Positions 15,679-24,151 of a DNA stretch of 64,000 nucleotides are shown piece after piece. Numbering within the stretch: the first letter of the stretch is position 1; each line of letters begins with the position of its first letter. Under the pieces are notes generated by a model, which made no database searches, was not told the origin of the DNA, and worked only from the letters and a program-made list of their open reading frames with translations. The translations under genes were made by a program, and so were the position numbers. This DNA is from Bradyrhizobium cosmicum (GTDB taxonomy: Bacteria; Pseudomonadota; Alphaproteobacteria; Rhizobiales; Xanthobacteraceae): positions 2,232,001 to 2,296,000 of the forward strand of contig NZ_CP041656.2 in NCBI RefSeq assembly GCF_007290395.2. The letters are read 5' to 3'.

Positions 15679-16524
15679 CTACCCCTTCAATCTCTCCGCG
15701 TGCCAGTGCAGATGATCGCCCATGAAGGTCGAGATGAAATAATAGCTGTGGTCGTAGCCCGGCTGGCGCCGCAGCGTCAGCGGGATACTGGCCCTGCTGC
15801 AGGCGGCCTCCAGCAGTTCGGGGCGCAACTGTTCCTTCAGGAAATTGTCGGCATCGCCGACATCGACCAGGAAGCCTGAATACTTCGCACCGTCCTCGAT
15901 CAGCGCCACCGTGTCATGGTTGCGCCAGCTGTCCTTGTTCGGCCCGAGATAGCCGGTCAGCGCCTTGATTCCCCACGGCACCTGCGAGGGCGCCACGATC
16001 GGCGCGAAGGCGCTTGCGGCACGATAGCGGTGCGGATTGCGCAGCGCGACCGTCAGCGCGCCGTGGCCGCCCATCGAATGACCCATCACCGATTGCCGCT
16101 TGGCATCGACCGGGAAATTCTCGGCGACGAGTTTTGGCAATTCGTCGGTGACGTAGCTCCACATGCGGTAATTGCGTGCGAACGGCTCCTGCGTCGCATC
16201 GACATAGAAGCCGGCGCCCAAGCCGAAATCATAGGCATTGTTGGCATCACCGGGGACGTCGGGCCCGCGCGGTGAGGTGTCGGGCGCGACGAAGATCAGG
16301 CCGAGCCCGGCGCAGGCCTTGCGGAATTCGCCCTTTTCGGTGACGTTGGCATGCGTGCAGGTGAGGCCGGAGAGGTACCAGACCACGGGAAGCTTGGCGC
16401 CGGCCGCATGCGGGGGCACATAGACCGAGAACACCATGTCGGTTCCGGTCGCCTGGCTGGCATGGCGATAGACGCCCTGCACGCCGCCATAGGATGTGTT
16501 GGTCGAGACAGTCTGGATCGTCAT
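15679..16524 (-). CDS. fghA: S-formylglutathione hydrolase
   Basis: 281-aa esterase-D family serine hydrolase that splits S-formylglutathione into formate and glutathione, the second step of glutathione-dependent formaldehyde removal. The nucleophile is Ser150 in GHSMGGHG; the Asp lies in DVGDADNFL (near 224) and the His is H259 in GYDHSYYF. The oxyanion-side motif WYLSGLTCTHAN is intact. The start at 16524 has GGAG nine bases upstream. Its place between the dehydrogenase cluster and the regulators fits disposal of formaldehyde made by an alcohol dehydrogenase; the partner GSH-dependent formaldehyde dehydrogenase is not in the window. Confidence 0.94.
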   Translation of the reverse strand: MTIQTVSTNTSYGGVQGVYRHASQATGTDMVFSVYVPPHAAGAKLPVVWYLSGLTCTHANVTEKGEFRKACAGLGLIFVAPDTSPRGPDVPGDANNAYDFGLGAGFYVDATQEPFARNYRMWSYVTDELPKLVAENFPVDAKRQSVMGHSMGGHGALTVALRNPHRYRAASAFAPIVAPSQVPWGIKALTGYLGPNKDSWRNHDTVALIEDGAKYSGFLVDVGDADNFLKEQLRPELLEAACSRASIPLTLRRQPGYDHSYYFISTFMGDHLHWHAERLKG

Positions 16525-16600
16525 GCCGAAATGCTCCGTGGCGTCAAACCACATCAGGATTGCAACGCTTGTGTGACCGAATTTGTGCCGGCGTGTCTGG

Positions 16601-17221
16601 TCAGGCGACGCCGCTGTCGATCGCCAATCGCACCAGCTCGACCGACGTCTTCACGCCGAGCTTCTGTCGCATGATCGAGGAGGTGTTGGCGACGGTCTTG
16701 TAGGACGATTGCACCAGCCAGGCGATCTCGGACAGGCTCTTTCCGGCGCTGAGCAGCCGCAAAATCTCCATCTCGCGCGCGTTCAGTTTCGACAGCGGGC
16801 TTTGCGCCAGCGTGGGCCCCGCAAACGCGATGCTGCGCGCGATGGCACTGGGCAGATAAGTGCCGCCGCCGCCGACGGCGCGGATTGCCTCGACGAGATC
16901 GTCGGGGTCGCCGGTCTTGGAGACGTAGCCCTTGGCGCCGCACTCGATCGCGCGCGCGGCGAACGCCGGATCGTCGTTCATGCTGAACATGATGATGCGG
17001 GCCTCGGGCGCACGCTCCAGGATGCGGCGCGCCAGCTCGAATCCGGAGACGGTCGGCAGGTTGATGTCGATGATGCAGAGGTCGGGGCGCTCGACGATGA
17101 AGACTCCTTCGCCGTCCTCGGCGTCGGCTGCCTCCAAAATCTCGATCTCGCCCTCGTCGGCCAGCACGGCTCGGCAGCCGGAGGCGACGATGGGATGATC
17201 GTCGACGATCAGAATGCGCAT
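16601..17221 (-). CDS. NarL/LuxR-family response regulator
   Basis: 206 residues: receiver domain (1-120) with acidic pair D7/D8, phospho-acceptor Asp52 (CIIDINLP), Ser80 and Lys102 (YVSKTGD), then a LuxR-type helix-turn-helix (about 145-200: LNAREMEILRLLSAGKSLSEIA). The start at 17221 begins MRILIVDDHP with GGGGAA upstream; the longer reading adds an unstructured tail. It is divergent from the histidine kinase at 17417. By family and place it resembles regulators of PQQ alcohol dehydrogenases (ExaE, PedR2), so control of the island is likely. Confidence 0.9.
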   Translation of the reverse strand: MRILIVDDHPIVASGCRAVLADEGEIEILEAADAEDGEGVFIVERPDLCIIDINLPTVSGFELARRILERAPEARIIMFSMNDDPAFAARAIECGAKGYVSKTGDPDDLVEAIRAVGGGGTYLPSAIARSIAFAGPTLAQSPLSKLNAREMEILRLLSAGKSLSEIAWLVQSSYKTVANTSSIMRQKLGVKTSVELVRLAIDSGVA

Positions 17222-17416
17222 AGGCGTTCCCCGTGACAGCTTCGGCCTGTTTTGCGCCGCATGAGGTCCCGAACGAGACGGACACACGTGTCTCATGTCG
17301 GGTCATGCAACCCGGCCGGGATTGCTGTACGCTTTCGATTAGATATCGGGCGCTTCGCCTCTGTCAACGTCATCGGACGGGTGCGGGCCAACCTTCGCGA
17401 GGGACTGGCGGCACCA

Positions 17417-18766
17417 ATGTGGCAAAATCTATCCTTGCGCGCGCGTATCAACCTGCTGCTGGCGCTTTTGCTGGCCCTGGGGCTCGCCGTCAATATCGGC
17501 CGCCAGGTCGCGGAAGCAGGTCCCCGCGTGCAGGCCGAGGACCAGAGCGTGATCCGGCTCGCGCGCGAGTTCATCGAGATGATCGTGGCGGATCTCAACG
17601 AAGCGCCCGATCCGGATGCGCGGTTGACCCAGATCGCGCGCGATCTCAGCCGGCTGCGCCATGTCAGCATTGCGCTCAAGGATGCCGGCGGGAACCCGCT
17701 GACGCCGCCGCGACCCGATGCCGATGACGACGCGCGCGGGCCGCCGGCCTGGTTCGTCAGCCTGGTTCACCCGGAGCAGACCGCGGTGAGCGTTCCGGTG
17801 TCGATCCACGGCAAGCCGGGCGCGCTGGTGATCACCTCGCATCCGAATGACGAGATCGCCGAGATCTGGGACGGCATCCTAACCCAGCTCGAGGTCGGCT
17901 CCGTGATCGCGCTCGCGCTGTTCCTGGTGATGATGAATGTGGTCGGCCGCGCGCTCGCTCCGCTCCGCTCACTGGCGCAAATGATGGTCGAACTCGAAGA
18001 CGGACACTATCAGGCGCGCGTCGCGCCGGGCGGCGCGCCGGAGCTGGCCGCAATCTGTACCAGGCTCAACCATCTTGCGGCAACGCTCGGCGAGGCAGTC
18101 GAGGACAAGCGGCGCCTCGCCGAGCGAGCGGTGTCGCTCCAGGACGTCGAGCGCAAGGAGATCGCGCGCGAACTCCACGACGAATTCGGGCCGTATCTGT
18201 TCTCGCTCCGGGCGCACGCCAGCGCGCTGGCGAAGCAGGCGGATGGACGCGTCCCAAATGCGGACGCCGTGCGAAAACATGGCAGCGCCATGCTGGAGCA
18301 GATCAACGCGCTGCAGCAATTTACCCGCCGCGTGCTGGAGCGGCTCAGGCCCGTCGGCCTTGCCGAACTCGGCCTGGGGCAGGCGCTGGAATCGCTGTCG
18401 CGGTTGTGGCGGGAGTCGCATCCCGACGTCGCGATCGAGACCACGATCTCGCCGGCGCTTGGCGTCACCGGCGAGACGGCCGACCTCACCATCTACCGCA
18501 TCGTGCAGGAGGCGCTCACCAACGCGTTCCGCCACGCCGGCGCGACCTCGATCAATGTCGTGATCGAACCGGTCGACCAGCTTGGCCGCGGCTGCGCCCG
18601 TGTCCGGGTCAGCGACAATGGCCGCGGCATGGAGCCGGGACAGAAGCTCGGCTTCGGCCTCGTCGGCATGCGCGAGCGCATTCTGGCGCTGGGCGGCACG
18701 CTCAACGTCATCTCCGGCGAAGGCGGCTTGACCGTGGAAGCGCTGGTTCCGACGGCGGCGGCGTGA
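17417..18766 (+). CDS. sensor histidine kinase, NarX/HisKA_3 type
   Basis: 449 residues: helix near residues 10-30 (INLLLALLLALGLAVNIG), a periplasmic sensor segment of ~140 residues, a second helix (SVIALALFLVMMNVVG), HAMP, a HisKA_3 dimerisation domain with His254 in EIARELHDEFGP, and an HATPase with NEALTNAFRHA-type N box (EALTNAFRHAGA), VSDNGRGM and GFGLVGMRERI. The start at 17417 removes a 55-residue Arg-rich leader; ribosome site GAGGGA is rather far (about 13 bases). Partner of the divergent response regulator; upstream of the TonB receptor by 163 bp. Confidence 0.9.
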   Translation: MWQNLSLRARINLLLALLLALGLAVNIGRQVAEAGPRVQAEDQSVIRLAREFIEMIVADLNEAPDPDARLTQIARDLSRLRHVSIALKDAGGNPLTPPRPDADDDARGPPAWFVSLVHPEQTAVSVPVSIHGKPGALVITSHPNDEIAEIWDGILTQLEVGSVIALALFLVMMNVVGRALAPLRSLAQMMVELEDGHYQARVAPGGAPELAAICTRLNHLAATLGEAVEDKRRLAERAVSLQDVERKEIARELHDEFGPYLFSLRAHASALAKQADGRVPNADAVRKHGSAMLEQINALQQFTRRVLERLRPVGLAELGLGQALESLSRLWRESHPDVAIETTISPALGVTGETADLTIYRIVQEALTNAFRHAGATSINVVIEPVDQLGRGCARVRVSDNGRGMEPGQKLGFGLVGMRERILALGGTLNVISGEGGLTVEALVPTAAA

Positions 18767-18780
18767 TCGTGCCCGATGTG

Positions 18781-18810
18781 ATCGGGAAGAATTCCCGATT
18801 TGGTCGGGAA
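18781..18810 (+). promoter_or_regulatory. TCGGGAA/TTCCCGA operator-like repeats before the TonB receptor
   Basis: An eight-base inverted repeat ATCGGGAA-GAA-TTCCCGAT (18781-18799) is followed by a third copy TCGGGAA at 18804-18810. Inverted plus direct copies spaced about 10-12 bases apart are what a dimeric NarL-type regulator would bind. A related CCCGA…TCGGG inverted pair lies at 17268-17301 in the kinase/regulator gap. Binding is inference. Confidence 0.45.
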
Positions 18811-18929
18811 AACGGGTGCGGATATCGCCCGACCTTTTGTGGCTGGCGCGTGCTTTGCTGCCGAATACACTCGTCTCAACCAAACGGCGAACATCAGAAC
18901 AGCCGGTGGTCACGGATGGGAAGGCAGGG

Positions 18930-21398
18930 ATGGGCAATCGTCTTTGGGTCACGCGTCGTTTGTTGATGGCCTCGGTGTCGACGGGGCTGGTGTCGGGGGT
19001 GATCATCGCGGGCCCGGTCGTAGCCGCGCAGGACGAGCAGACCAACGTCCAGAATCTGCCGGCGATCGAGATTACCGCGCCGCCGGCTGCGAGGCGTCCT
19101 GCGCCGTCGCGACCGGTCGCACGCATTGGAGCGCCGGCGTCTGCAGCTCCGAAAACACGCATGTATGTCTATCCGACCTCGCCGGGCACCGGCCGCGGCT
19201 TGGAAGTCGACAAGGTCCCGTCGGCCATCAACGCCGTCGACGCCAACCAGATCAAGCGCACCGGCTCGCTGAACGTCACCGACGCGCTGCGCGACAACAT
19301 CGCGGGCATCAACATCACCGAAGTCACCGGCAATCCGTTCCAGCCGGATGTCGAATTCCGCGGCTTCGTCGCCTCGCCGGTGACCGGCACGCCGCAAGGC
19401 CTCGCGGTGTACCAGAACGGTGTCCGCATCAACGAGGCCTTCTCCGACGCCGTCAACTGGGACCTCATCCCCACCGCCGCGATCCGGTCGGTGACGCTGG
19501 TCACCAACAATCCCGCCTTCGGCCTCAACGCGCTGGGCGGCGCCATCAACCTGCAGATGAAGGACGGCTTTACCTATCAGGGCGCCGAACTCGACGTCAT
19601 GGGCGGCTCGTTCGGCCGCATCCAGGGCTCGGCGCAATGGGGCAAGCAGGTCGACAAGAACTATGGCGTCTATGCCGCGCTCGAAGGCCTGCGCGACAAC
19701 GGCTTCCGCAATTTTTCCCAATCGACCGTGCGGCGCTTCTACGGCGATGTCGGCTACAAGGCCGGTGACAGCGAATTCCACGCCAATATGGGCCTCGCCA
19801 AGAACGATTTTGGCGCCAGCGCCACCGTCCCGGCCGAGCTGCTCGACAACTACTGGGGTGCGACCTACACGACACCGCAGACCACGAGCAATCGCGTCGG
19901 CTATCTCAACCTGACCGGAAAGGCGGAGGCGACGCCGACCTGGACGCTCGAAGGCACCGCCCATGTGCGCCGGTACGAGCAGAAGCTCGTCGACGGCAAT
20001 CCGACCGATGCTCAGGAGTGCACCGATCCGGGACTCCTCGGTCTTCTCTGCTTTGGCGATGGCGCCACGGTCGCAAACGGCGTGAATGGCCTGCCGATCG
20101 CCAACCCTTTCCCATCGGGAACGATCCTCGGCGAGATCGACCGCAGCTCGATACGGTCGACCACCTTCGGCGTGTCGGGGCAGGCCACCAACACCGATCA
20201 ATTGTTTGGCCACGACAACCGCTTCGTGATGGGCGCGACCTATGACGCCAGTGTCACGCGCTACAACGCCACCGCCGAAATCGGCACGATGGGGGAAAAC
20301 TACGTCGTCAGCGGCAGCGGCATCTTCCTGGGGCCGACTGGCTCACCGCAAACCATTGCTGGTCCCGTCTCGCTGCGCACCGTCAATCAGTACAACGGCC
20401 TGTACGCGATGGACACGTTCAACGTCACGGACGCCTTCGCCGTCACGGGCGGCGGCCGCTTCAACGTCGCGCGCATCAGCCTGGAGGATCAGCTCGGCGC
20501 CGATCTCAACGGCGATCACACCTTCACCCGCTTCAATCCGGTGATCGGCGGCACCTACAAGATCACGCCGGAGCTCACCGCCTATGCCGGCTATTCCGAG
20601 GCCAACCGGGTGCCGACGCCGCTCGAGCTCGGCTGCTCCGATCCAGCCCGTCCCTGTCTCATCGCGGCGTTTCTCGTCTCCGACCCGCCGCTGAAGCAGG
20701 TCGTCTCCAAGACCGTCGAGGCCGGCTTTCGCGGCACAAAGGAGCTGAACATCGGCTCGCTCGGGTGGAAGATCGGCGGCTTCCGCGCCACCAACTACGA
20801 CGATATCGTCGCCATCCCCGTTCCCGACCGCACCGGCTTTGGCTATTTCTCCAATGTCGGCCGGACCCGGCGGCAGGGGCTGGAGGCGGAGGTCAACATC
20901 AAGTCGCCGACGCTGCAATTCCAGGCGAGCTACGCCTTCGTCGACGCGCGCTTCCTCGACGCCTTGACCATCGGCTCGAACAGCCCGTTCGCCGATGGCG
21001 ACGGCAACATCCAGGTCTCGCCCGGCAACCAGATCCCCGCGATCCCGCGTCACCGGATCAAGCTCGGCATCGACTATGCCGTCACCGATGTCTGGAAGGT
21101 CGGCGGCAACGCCCTCTACGTGTCCAGCCAGTACTTCGTCGGCGACGAATCCAACCAGTATGCGAAGCTGCCGGGCTATGCCGTGTTCAATCTGCACACC
21201 TCGTATCAGGTGGCGAAGAACGTCCAGCTTTATGGCCGCGTCGACAACGTCTTCGACAAGCGCTACGCGACCTACGGACAGTTCTTCGACCGCGAAGCCT
21301 TGCCCAACTTCACCACCGGCGCCGACTTCAACGACCCGCGCTCGCTCAGCCCGGCCAGGCCGAGGGCGTTTTATGCGGGGATGCGGGTGACGTTCTGA
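18930..21398 (+). CDS. TonB-dependent outer-membrane receptor (candidate lanthanide receptor, lutH-like by context)
   Basis: 822 residues: signal peptide (to about residue 35, VVAAQDEQ), a Pro-rich linker (PPAARRPAPSRPVARIG), a plug domain (SAINAVDANQIKRTGSLNVTDALRDN…, with NPAFGLNALGGAINLQ) and a 22-strand barrel ending in YAGMRVTF, the terminal Phe motif. No STN signalling domain, so no sigma/anti-sigma signalling. The ATG at 18930 follows AAGGCAGGG. Lies directly after the two-component genes at the end of the lanthanide island; TonB receptors in this setting (LutH) take up lanthanide chelates. Ligand not shown by sequence. Confidence 0.87.
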   Translation: MGNRLWVTRRLLMASVSTGLVSGVIIAGPVVAAQDEQTNVQNLPAIEITAPPAARRPAPSRPVARIGAPASAAPKTRMYVYPTSPGTGRGLEVDKVPSAINAVDANQIKRTGSLNVTDALRDNIAGINITEVTGNPFQPDVEFRGFVASPVTGTPQGLAVYQNGVRINEAFSDAVNWDLIPTAAIRSVTLVTNNPAFGLNALGGAINLQMKDGFTYQGAELDVMGGSFGRIQGSAQWGKQVDKNYGVYAALEGLRDNGFRNFSQSTVRRFYGDVGYKAGDSEFHANMGLAKNDFGASATVPAELLDNYWGATYTTPQTTSNRVGYLNLTGKAEATPTWTLEGTAHVRRYEQKLVDGNPTDAQECTDPGLLGLLCFGDGATVANGVNGLPIANPFPSGTILGEIDRSSIRSTTFGVSGQATNTDQLFGHDNRFVMGATYDASVTRYNATAEIGTMGENYVVSGSGIFLGPTGSPQTIAGPVSLRTVNQYNGLYAMDTFNVTDAFAVTGGGRFNVARISLEDQLGADLNGDHTFTRFNPVIGGTYKITPELTAYAGYSEANRVPTPLELGCSDPARPCLIAAFLVSDPPLKQVVSKTVEAGFRGTKELNIGSLGWKIGGFRATNYDDIVAIPVPDRTGFGYFSNVGRTRRQGLEAEVNIKSPTLQFQASYAFVDARFLDALTIGSNSPFADGDGNIQVSPGNQIPAIPRHRIKLGIDYAVTDVWKVGGNALYVSSQYFVGDESNQYAKLPGYAVFNLHTSYQVAKNVQLYGRVDNVFDKRYATYGQFFDREALPNFTTGADFNDPRSLSPARPRAFYAGMRVTF

Positions 21399-21533
21399 AC
21401 CCGTCGCGGCGAAGCTGATCATCTTTCGCCGGGCCTGTGGCGCGGTGGCAGGGCGCTCCCGTTCTACCTAAAGCCGATTGACTCATTGTTCATGATTTGT
21501 TCTTATGCTGGAGGTCCAGCCAGGGAGCGAGCC

Positions 21534-21833
21534 ATGGACAACCGCATCAATGAAATCCGCAGGATCATCAGAGCATTACGCGTCAGCATGCGCGAGGCTG
21601 AAGCCATCATGCATGAACAGATCAACCGGGACGAGGACTGCACTTTCGTGGCCGGGGAGGTCATGAAGATGCGCATGGTGATGAGCGGGCTCGTCCAGGA
21701 GCGGGCCGCCCTCGGCGATACCGACCCGATCGTCGTCGCCAGCCTGTTCATTCCCCGGCGGCGGCCGACGCCGCCGCGCGTCCATGTCGAGAAGCGCCGC
21801 CTCGTGCCGCCGCGAGAGGTGGCACGGGCATGA
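21534..21833 (+). CDS. conserved hypothetical protein, helical
   Basis: 99 residues, start MDNRINEIRRIIRALR with GGGAG upstream. N-terminal half is a long charged helix (RRIIRALRVSMREAEAIMHEQINRDEDC), C-terminus basic and Pro-rich (RRRPTPPRVHVEKRRLVPP). Overlaps the next gene by four bases (ATGA). No family recognised. Confidence 0.65.
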   Translation: MDNRINEIRRIIRALRVSMREAEAIMHEQINRDEDCTFVAGEVMKMRMVMSGLVQERAALGDTDPIVVASLFIPRRRPTPPRVHVEKRRLVPPREVARA

Positions 21834-22063
21834 AGGGAGAGATGCCGACCTACTTCTCCGACATGAAGGAGCCGCCGGAATTCCTCAAGGCTCTCGATCA
21901 TGCGCGGCGCCTGTCCTGCTACGAGGGCTGGTGCCGGATGCACATCGAGGCCATCCAGGTCGCGATCGACCAATACGCGGAAGCGGCGCTCGGCAATCGC
22001 GAATTCTTCCTCAACAAGCCGCACAGCATCGGCGGGAGTCGCAGGACCGGCGACGTGCCGTGA
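21830..22063 (+). CDS. conserved hypothetical protein
   Basis: 77 residues (MKGEMPTYFSDMKEPPEFLKALDHARRL…), with two cysteines in SCYEGWCRMH and a helical middle. Start overlaps the stop of the 99-aa gene, so the two are coupled and probably act together. Soluble, no signal peptide. No family recognised. Confidence 0.65.
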   Translation: MKGEMPTYFSDMKEPPEFLKALDHARRLSCYEGWCRMHIEAIQVAIDQYAEAALGNREFFLNKPHSIGGSRRTGDVP

Positions 22064-22169
22064 AGACGGAGACCGCACCAATCATGATTTGAGAGAACGT
22101 CGCCCCGAAGACAACATATTAGCTTGTTCAAACTTGGTTATTGCGAAGGATCTCGGGCCACCAGAGCAG

Positions 22170-23156
22170 ATGATGTGTAGCGTCAGGTTCGCGTTCGCCA
22201 TCAGTTTTCTCCTTTGGCTAACAGCGGCGAACGCCGCGGGGGTCAAAAATTTCGACATTCCAGCGGGGGCGGCGGGGCCGGCGATCAGGCTCCTGGTCTG
22301 GACGCCATGCGCGGAGCCCCCACAAGAGATGGATGCACGTGGAGCCATTTTCTTCGCCGTGCCCGGATGCCCGGTGACAGGCGAGAAACTTCCACTCATC
22401 GTGATCTCGCACGGCAGGAGAGGATGGTTCGGCGGTCACCATGACACGGCGGCGGCGCTGGCGGATGCCGGTTTTGTCGTCGCTGCGCTCAATCATCCCG
22501 GTGACACTTGGCGCGATACCAGCCGTACTGACAGCCTTTCAGTGCTCGTCGAGCGTCCGGCCGATATAAATCGGCTGATCGACTATATGCTCGATGACTG
22601 GCCGGATGCGTCACGCATTAACGCTCAGCGTATTGGTCTCTACGGCTTCTCGTTTGGCGGCTACACAGGTCTTGCTGTCATCGGCGGCAATCCCGATTTG
22701 CGAAAGGGGCTGCCCAATTGCGCGACGTCGAGCCTGTTGGCCTGTAAGCAACTTGAAAACGGCGATGCGCCCGGTCAACCGATCACGCCTGATCCACGCG
22801 TCAAGGCAGCAATTATCGTTGATCCTTATCCTGCATTTGTCTTCGCCGAGAAGAATCTGAAGAGAATAGCGACTCCGGTGCAACTGTGGAGTTCAGATCC
22901 AGCACAGAATGCTGACGGTCTATCTGGATGCTGTGCGGTCGCCATCAAAGAGGGGCTAGTGGCGCCTGACTATCACTTCGTGGCAAACGCCAGACACTTC
23001 TCTTTCCTTGCTACCTGCACCCCGAAGGAAGCGCAGGTAAATCCGGCCGCATGCACCGATGCGCCGGGTTTCGACCGCGTCGATTTCCATCGGAGTTTCC
23101 ACGCCGATATCGTAGCGTTTTTCCGGAAGCACTTTGCGGAAAGCGCAAGTCCGTAG
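22170..23156 (+). CDS. secreted alpha/beta hydrolase (dienelactone hydrolase / PAF-acetylhydrolase-like)
   Basis: 328 residues with a signal peptide (to about residue 22, TAANAA). Alpha/beta-hydrolase core: oxyanion strand LPLIVISHGRRGWFGGHHDT, nucleophile elbow GFSFGG (Ser161) and a late His in ANARHFSFL. The overall pattern matches predicted dienelactone hydrolases that act as esterases. Six or more cysteines in the mature part (TPCAEPP, PGCPV, LPNCATSSLLACK, GCCAV, ATC, AAC) imply disulfides in the periplasm. The upstream ribosome site is weak. The gene is less GC-rich at its 5' side than its neighbours. Substrate unknown. Confidence 0.75.
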   Translation: MMCSVRFAFAISFLLWLTAANAAGVKNFDIPAGAAGPAIRLLVWTPCAEPPQEMDARGAIFFAVPGCPVTGEKLPLIVISHGRRGWFGGHHDTAAALADAGFVVAALNHPGDTWRDTSRTDSLSVLVERPADINRLIDYMLDDWPDASRINAQRIGLYGFSFGGYTGLAVIGGNPDLRKGLPNCATSSLLACKQLENGDAPGQPITPDPRVKAAIIVDPYPAFVFAEKNLKRIATPVQLWSSDPAQNADGLSGCCAVAIKEGLVAPDYHFVANARHFSFLATCTPKEAQVNPAACTDAPGFDRVDFHRSFHADIVAFFRKHFAESASP

Positions 23157-23351
23157 TGGACGCCGCAGCGGTGTTGTGTGATGTCGCCTTTTTCACCAAT
23201 GGCAAGACCCCATCCGGGTTCAACTTCGCTTTTCCAAGCCAAATGTTGACGCCCGATCTTCTTAACCGATCGGAAACCATCGCAAATGATCCTAAAATTG
23301 TAACGAAACTGCTTGGCTGTCTGCGCGTCGGTTCGCCGGAGGGTCCGTCTG

Positions 23352-23519
23352 ATGACAGAGCACCAGGTGAGAGAGCAGGAGTTCCAGATCGCGCGCTATC
23401 GGCGTTTGGAGCGGGAGGTCACGGATCCGCTGGCTGTAGGTCTGCTTCACATCATCATCGAAGATCTTGAAGCCGGCTTGCGAAGGGACCAGCCGGATTG
23501 GCACGGGCTGTGTGATTAA
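23352..23519 (+). CDS. small conserved hypothetical protein
   Basis: 55 residues (MTEHQVREQEFQIARYRRLEREVTDPLAVGLLHIIIEDLEAGL…), a predicted two-helix soluble protein. Proteins with this RYRRLEREVTDPLA pattern are, as I recall, common small ORFs in Bradyrhizobium. The upstream 195 bp (23157-23351) shows nothing else. Function unknown. Confidence 0.6.
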   Translation: MTEHQVREQEFQIARYRRLEREVTDPLAVGLLHIIIEDLEAGLRRDQPDWHGLCD

Positions 23520-23587
23520 CGCTTTCTTAGCGTCCATCATGCGGATGATCTGCGGGGGAATGCGCAATACAGGGGGAGACTGCTCCC

Positions 23588-23995
23588 ATGCTGAAGGACG
23601 GCACCTACGCGGCGTGGTACAAGACGCCATTCGACCAGGGCACCGGCATCGTTCATCTCGCAGACGGCCAGATCTGGGGCCGCGACAGCCTGATGACGTA
23701 TCACGGCTCATGCCGGGTCGACGGCGATCGCTTCACCGCGACGGTGTCGACGAAGCGTCACACCGATGGGCGTGCAACGATCTTCGGCGTCCATGACGAG
23801 CTCACGCTGGACATCGAGGGGACGTCCGCCGGCAAGATCGCGACGTACACGGCGACAGCAGAACAGGCGCCGGGAATAGTCCTCCACGGAACGCTCATTC
23901 TGACCGAGCAGCCCTCGTCCGCACCTGACCGAATCGCGCCGGTCCCGGCGTTCAATCCCAACAAGCTTCCAAAGCTGCCGAAGCGCTCGCGCTGA
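23588..23995 (+). CDS. GrlR-like small beta-barrel protein
   Basis: 135 residues with the pattern LKDGTYAAWYKTPFDQGTGIVHLADGQIWGRDSLMTYHGS and later IFGVHDELTLDIEG, which fits the GrlR fold (an eight-stranded lipocalin-like barrel first known as a negative regulator of enteropathogen type III secretion). Outside pathogens the function is unknown, and no GrlA-like partner is present. C-terminal tail is Pro/Lys-rich (NKLPKLPKRSR). No signal peptide. Confidence 0.65.
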   Translation: MLKDGTYAAWYKTPFDQGTGIVHLADGQIWGRDSLMTYHGSCRVDGDRFTATVSTKRHTDGRATIFGVHDELTLDIEGTSAGKIATYTATAEQAPGIVLHGTLILTEQPSSAPDRIAPVPAFNPNKLPKLPKRSR

Positions 23996-24151
23996 TCGCG
24001 GGCGCCCGGGGCAATCCGCCGGGTCGCCTGCATCCAGATGTCGCGCCCCGGGCTGCGCAATTCTGCATCCTCATCCCGCGCCCGCCCGCTTCTCAAACCG
24101 CCCCCGACCCGCCATTGTGCCGCCCCAACGAACCTGTTTGGAGCAGTATCA

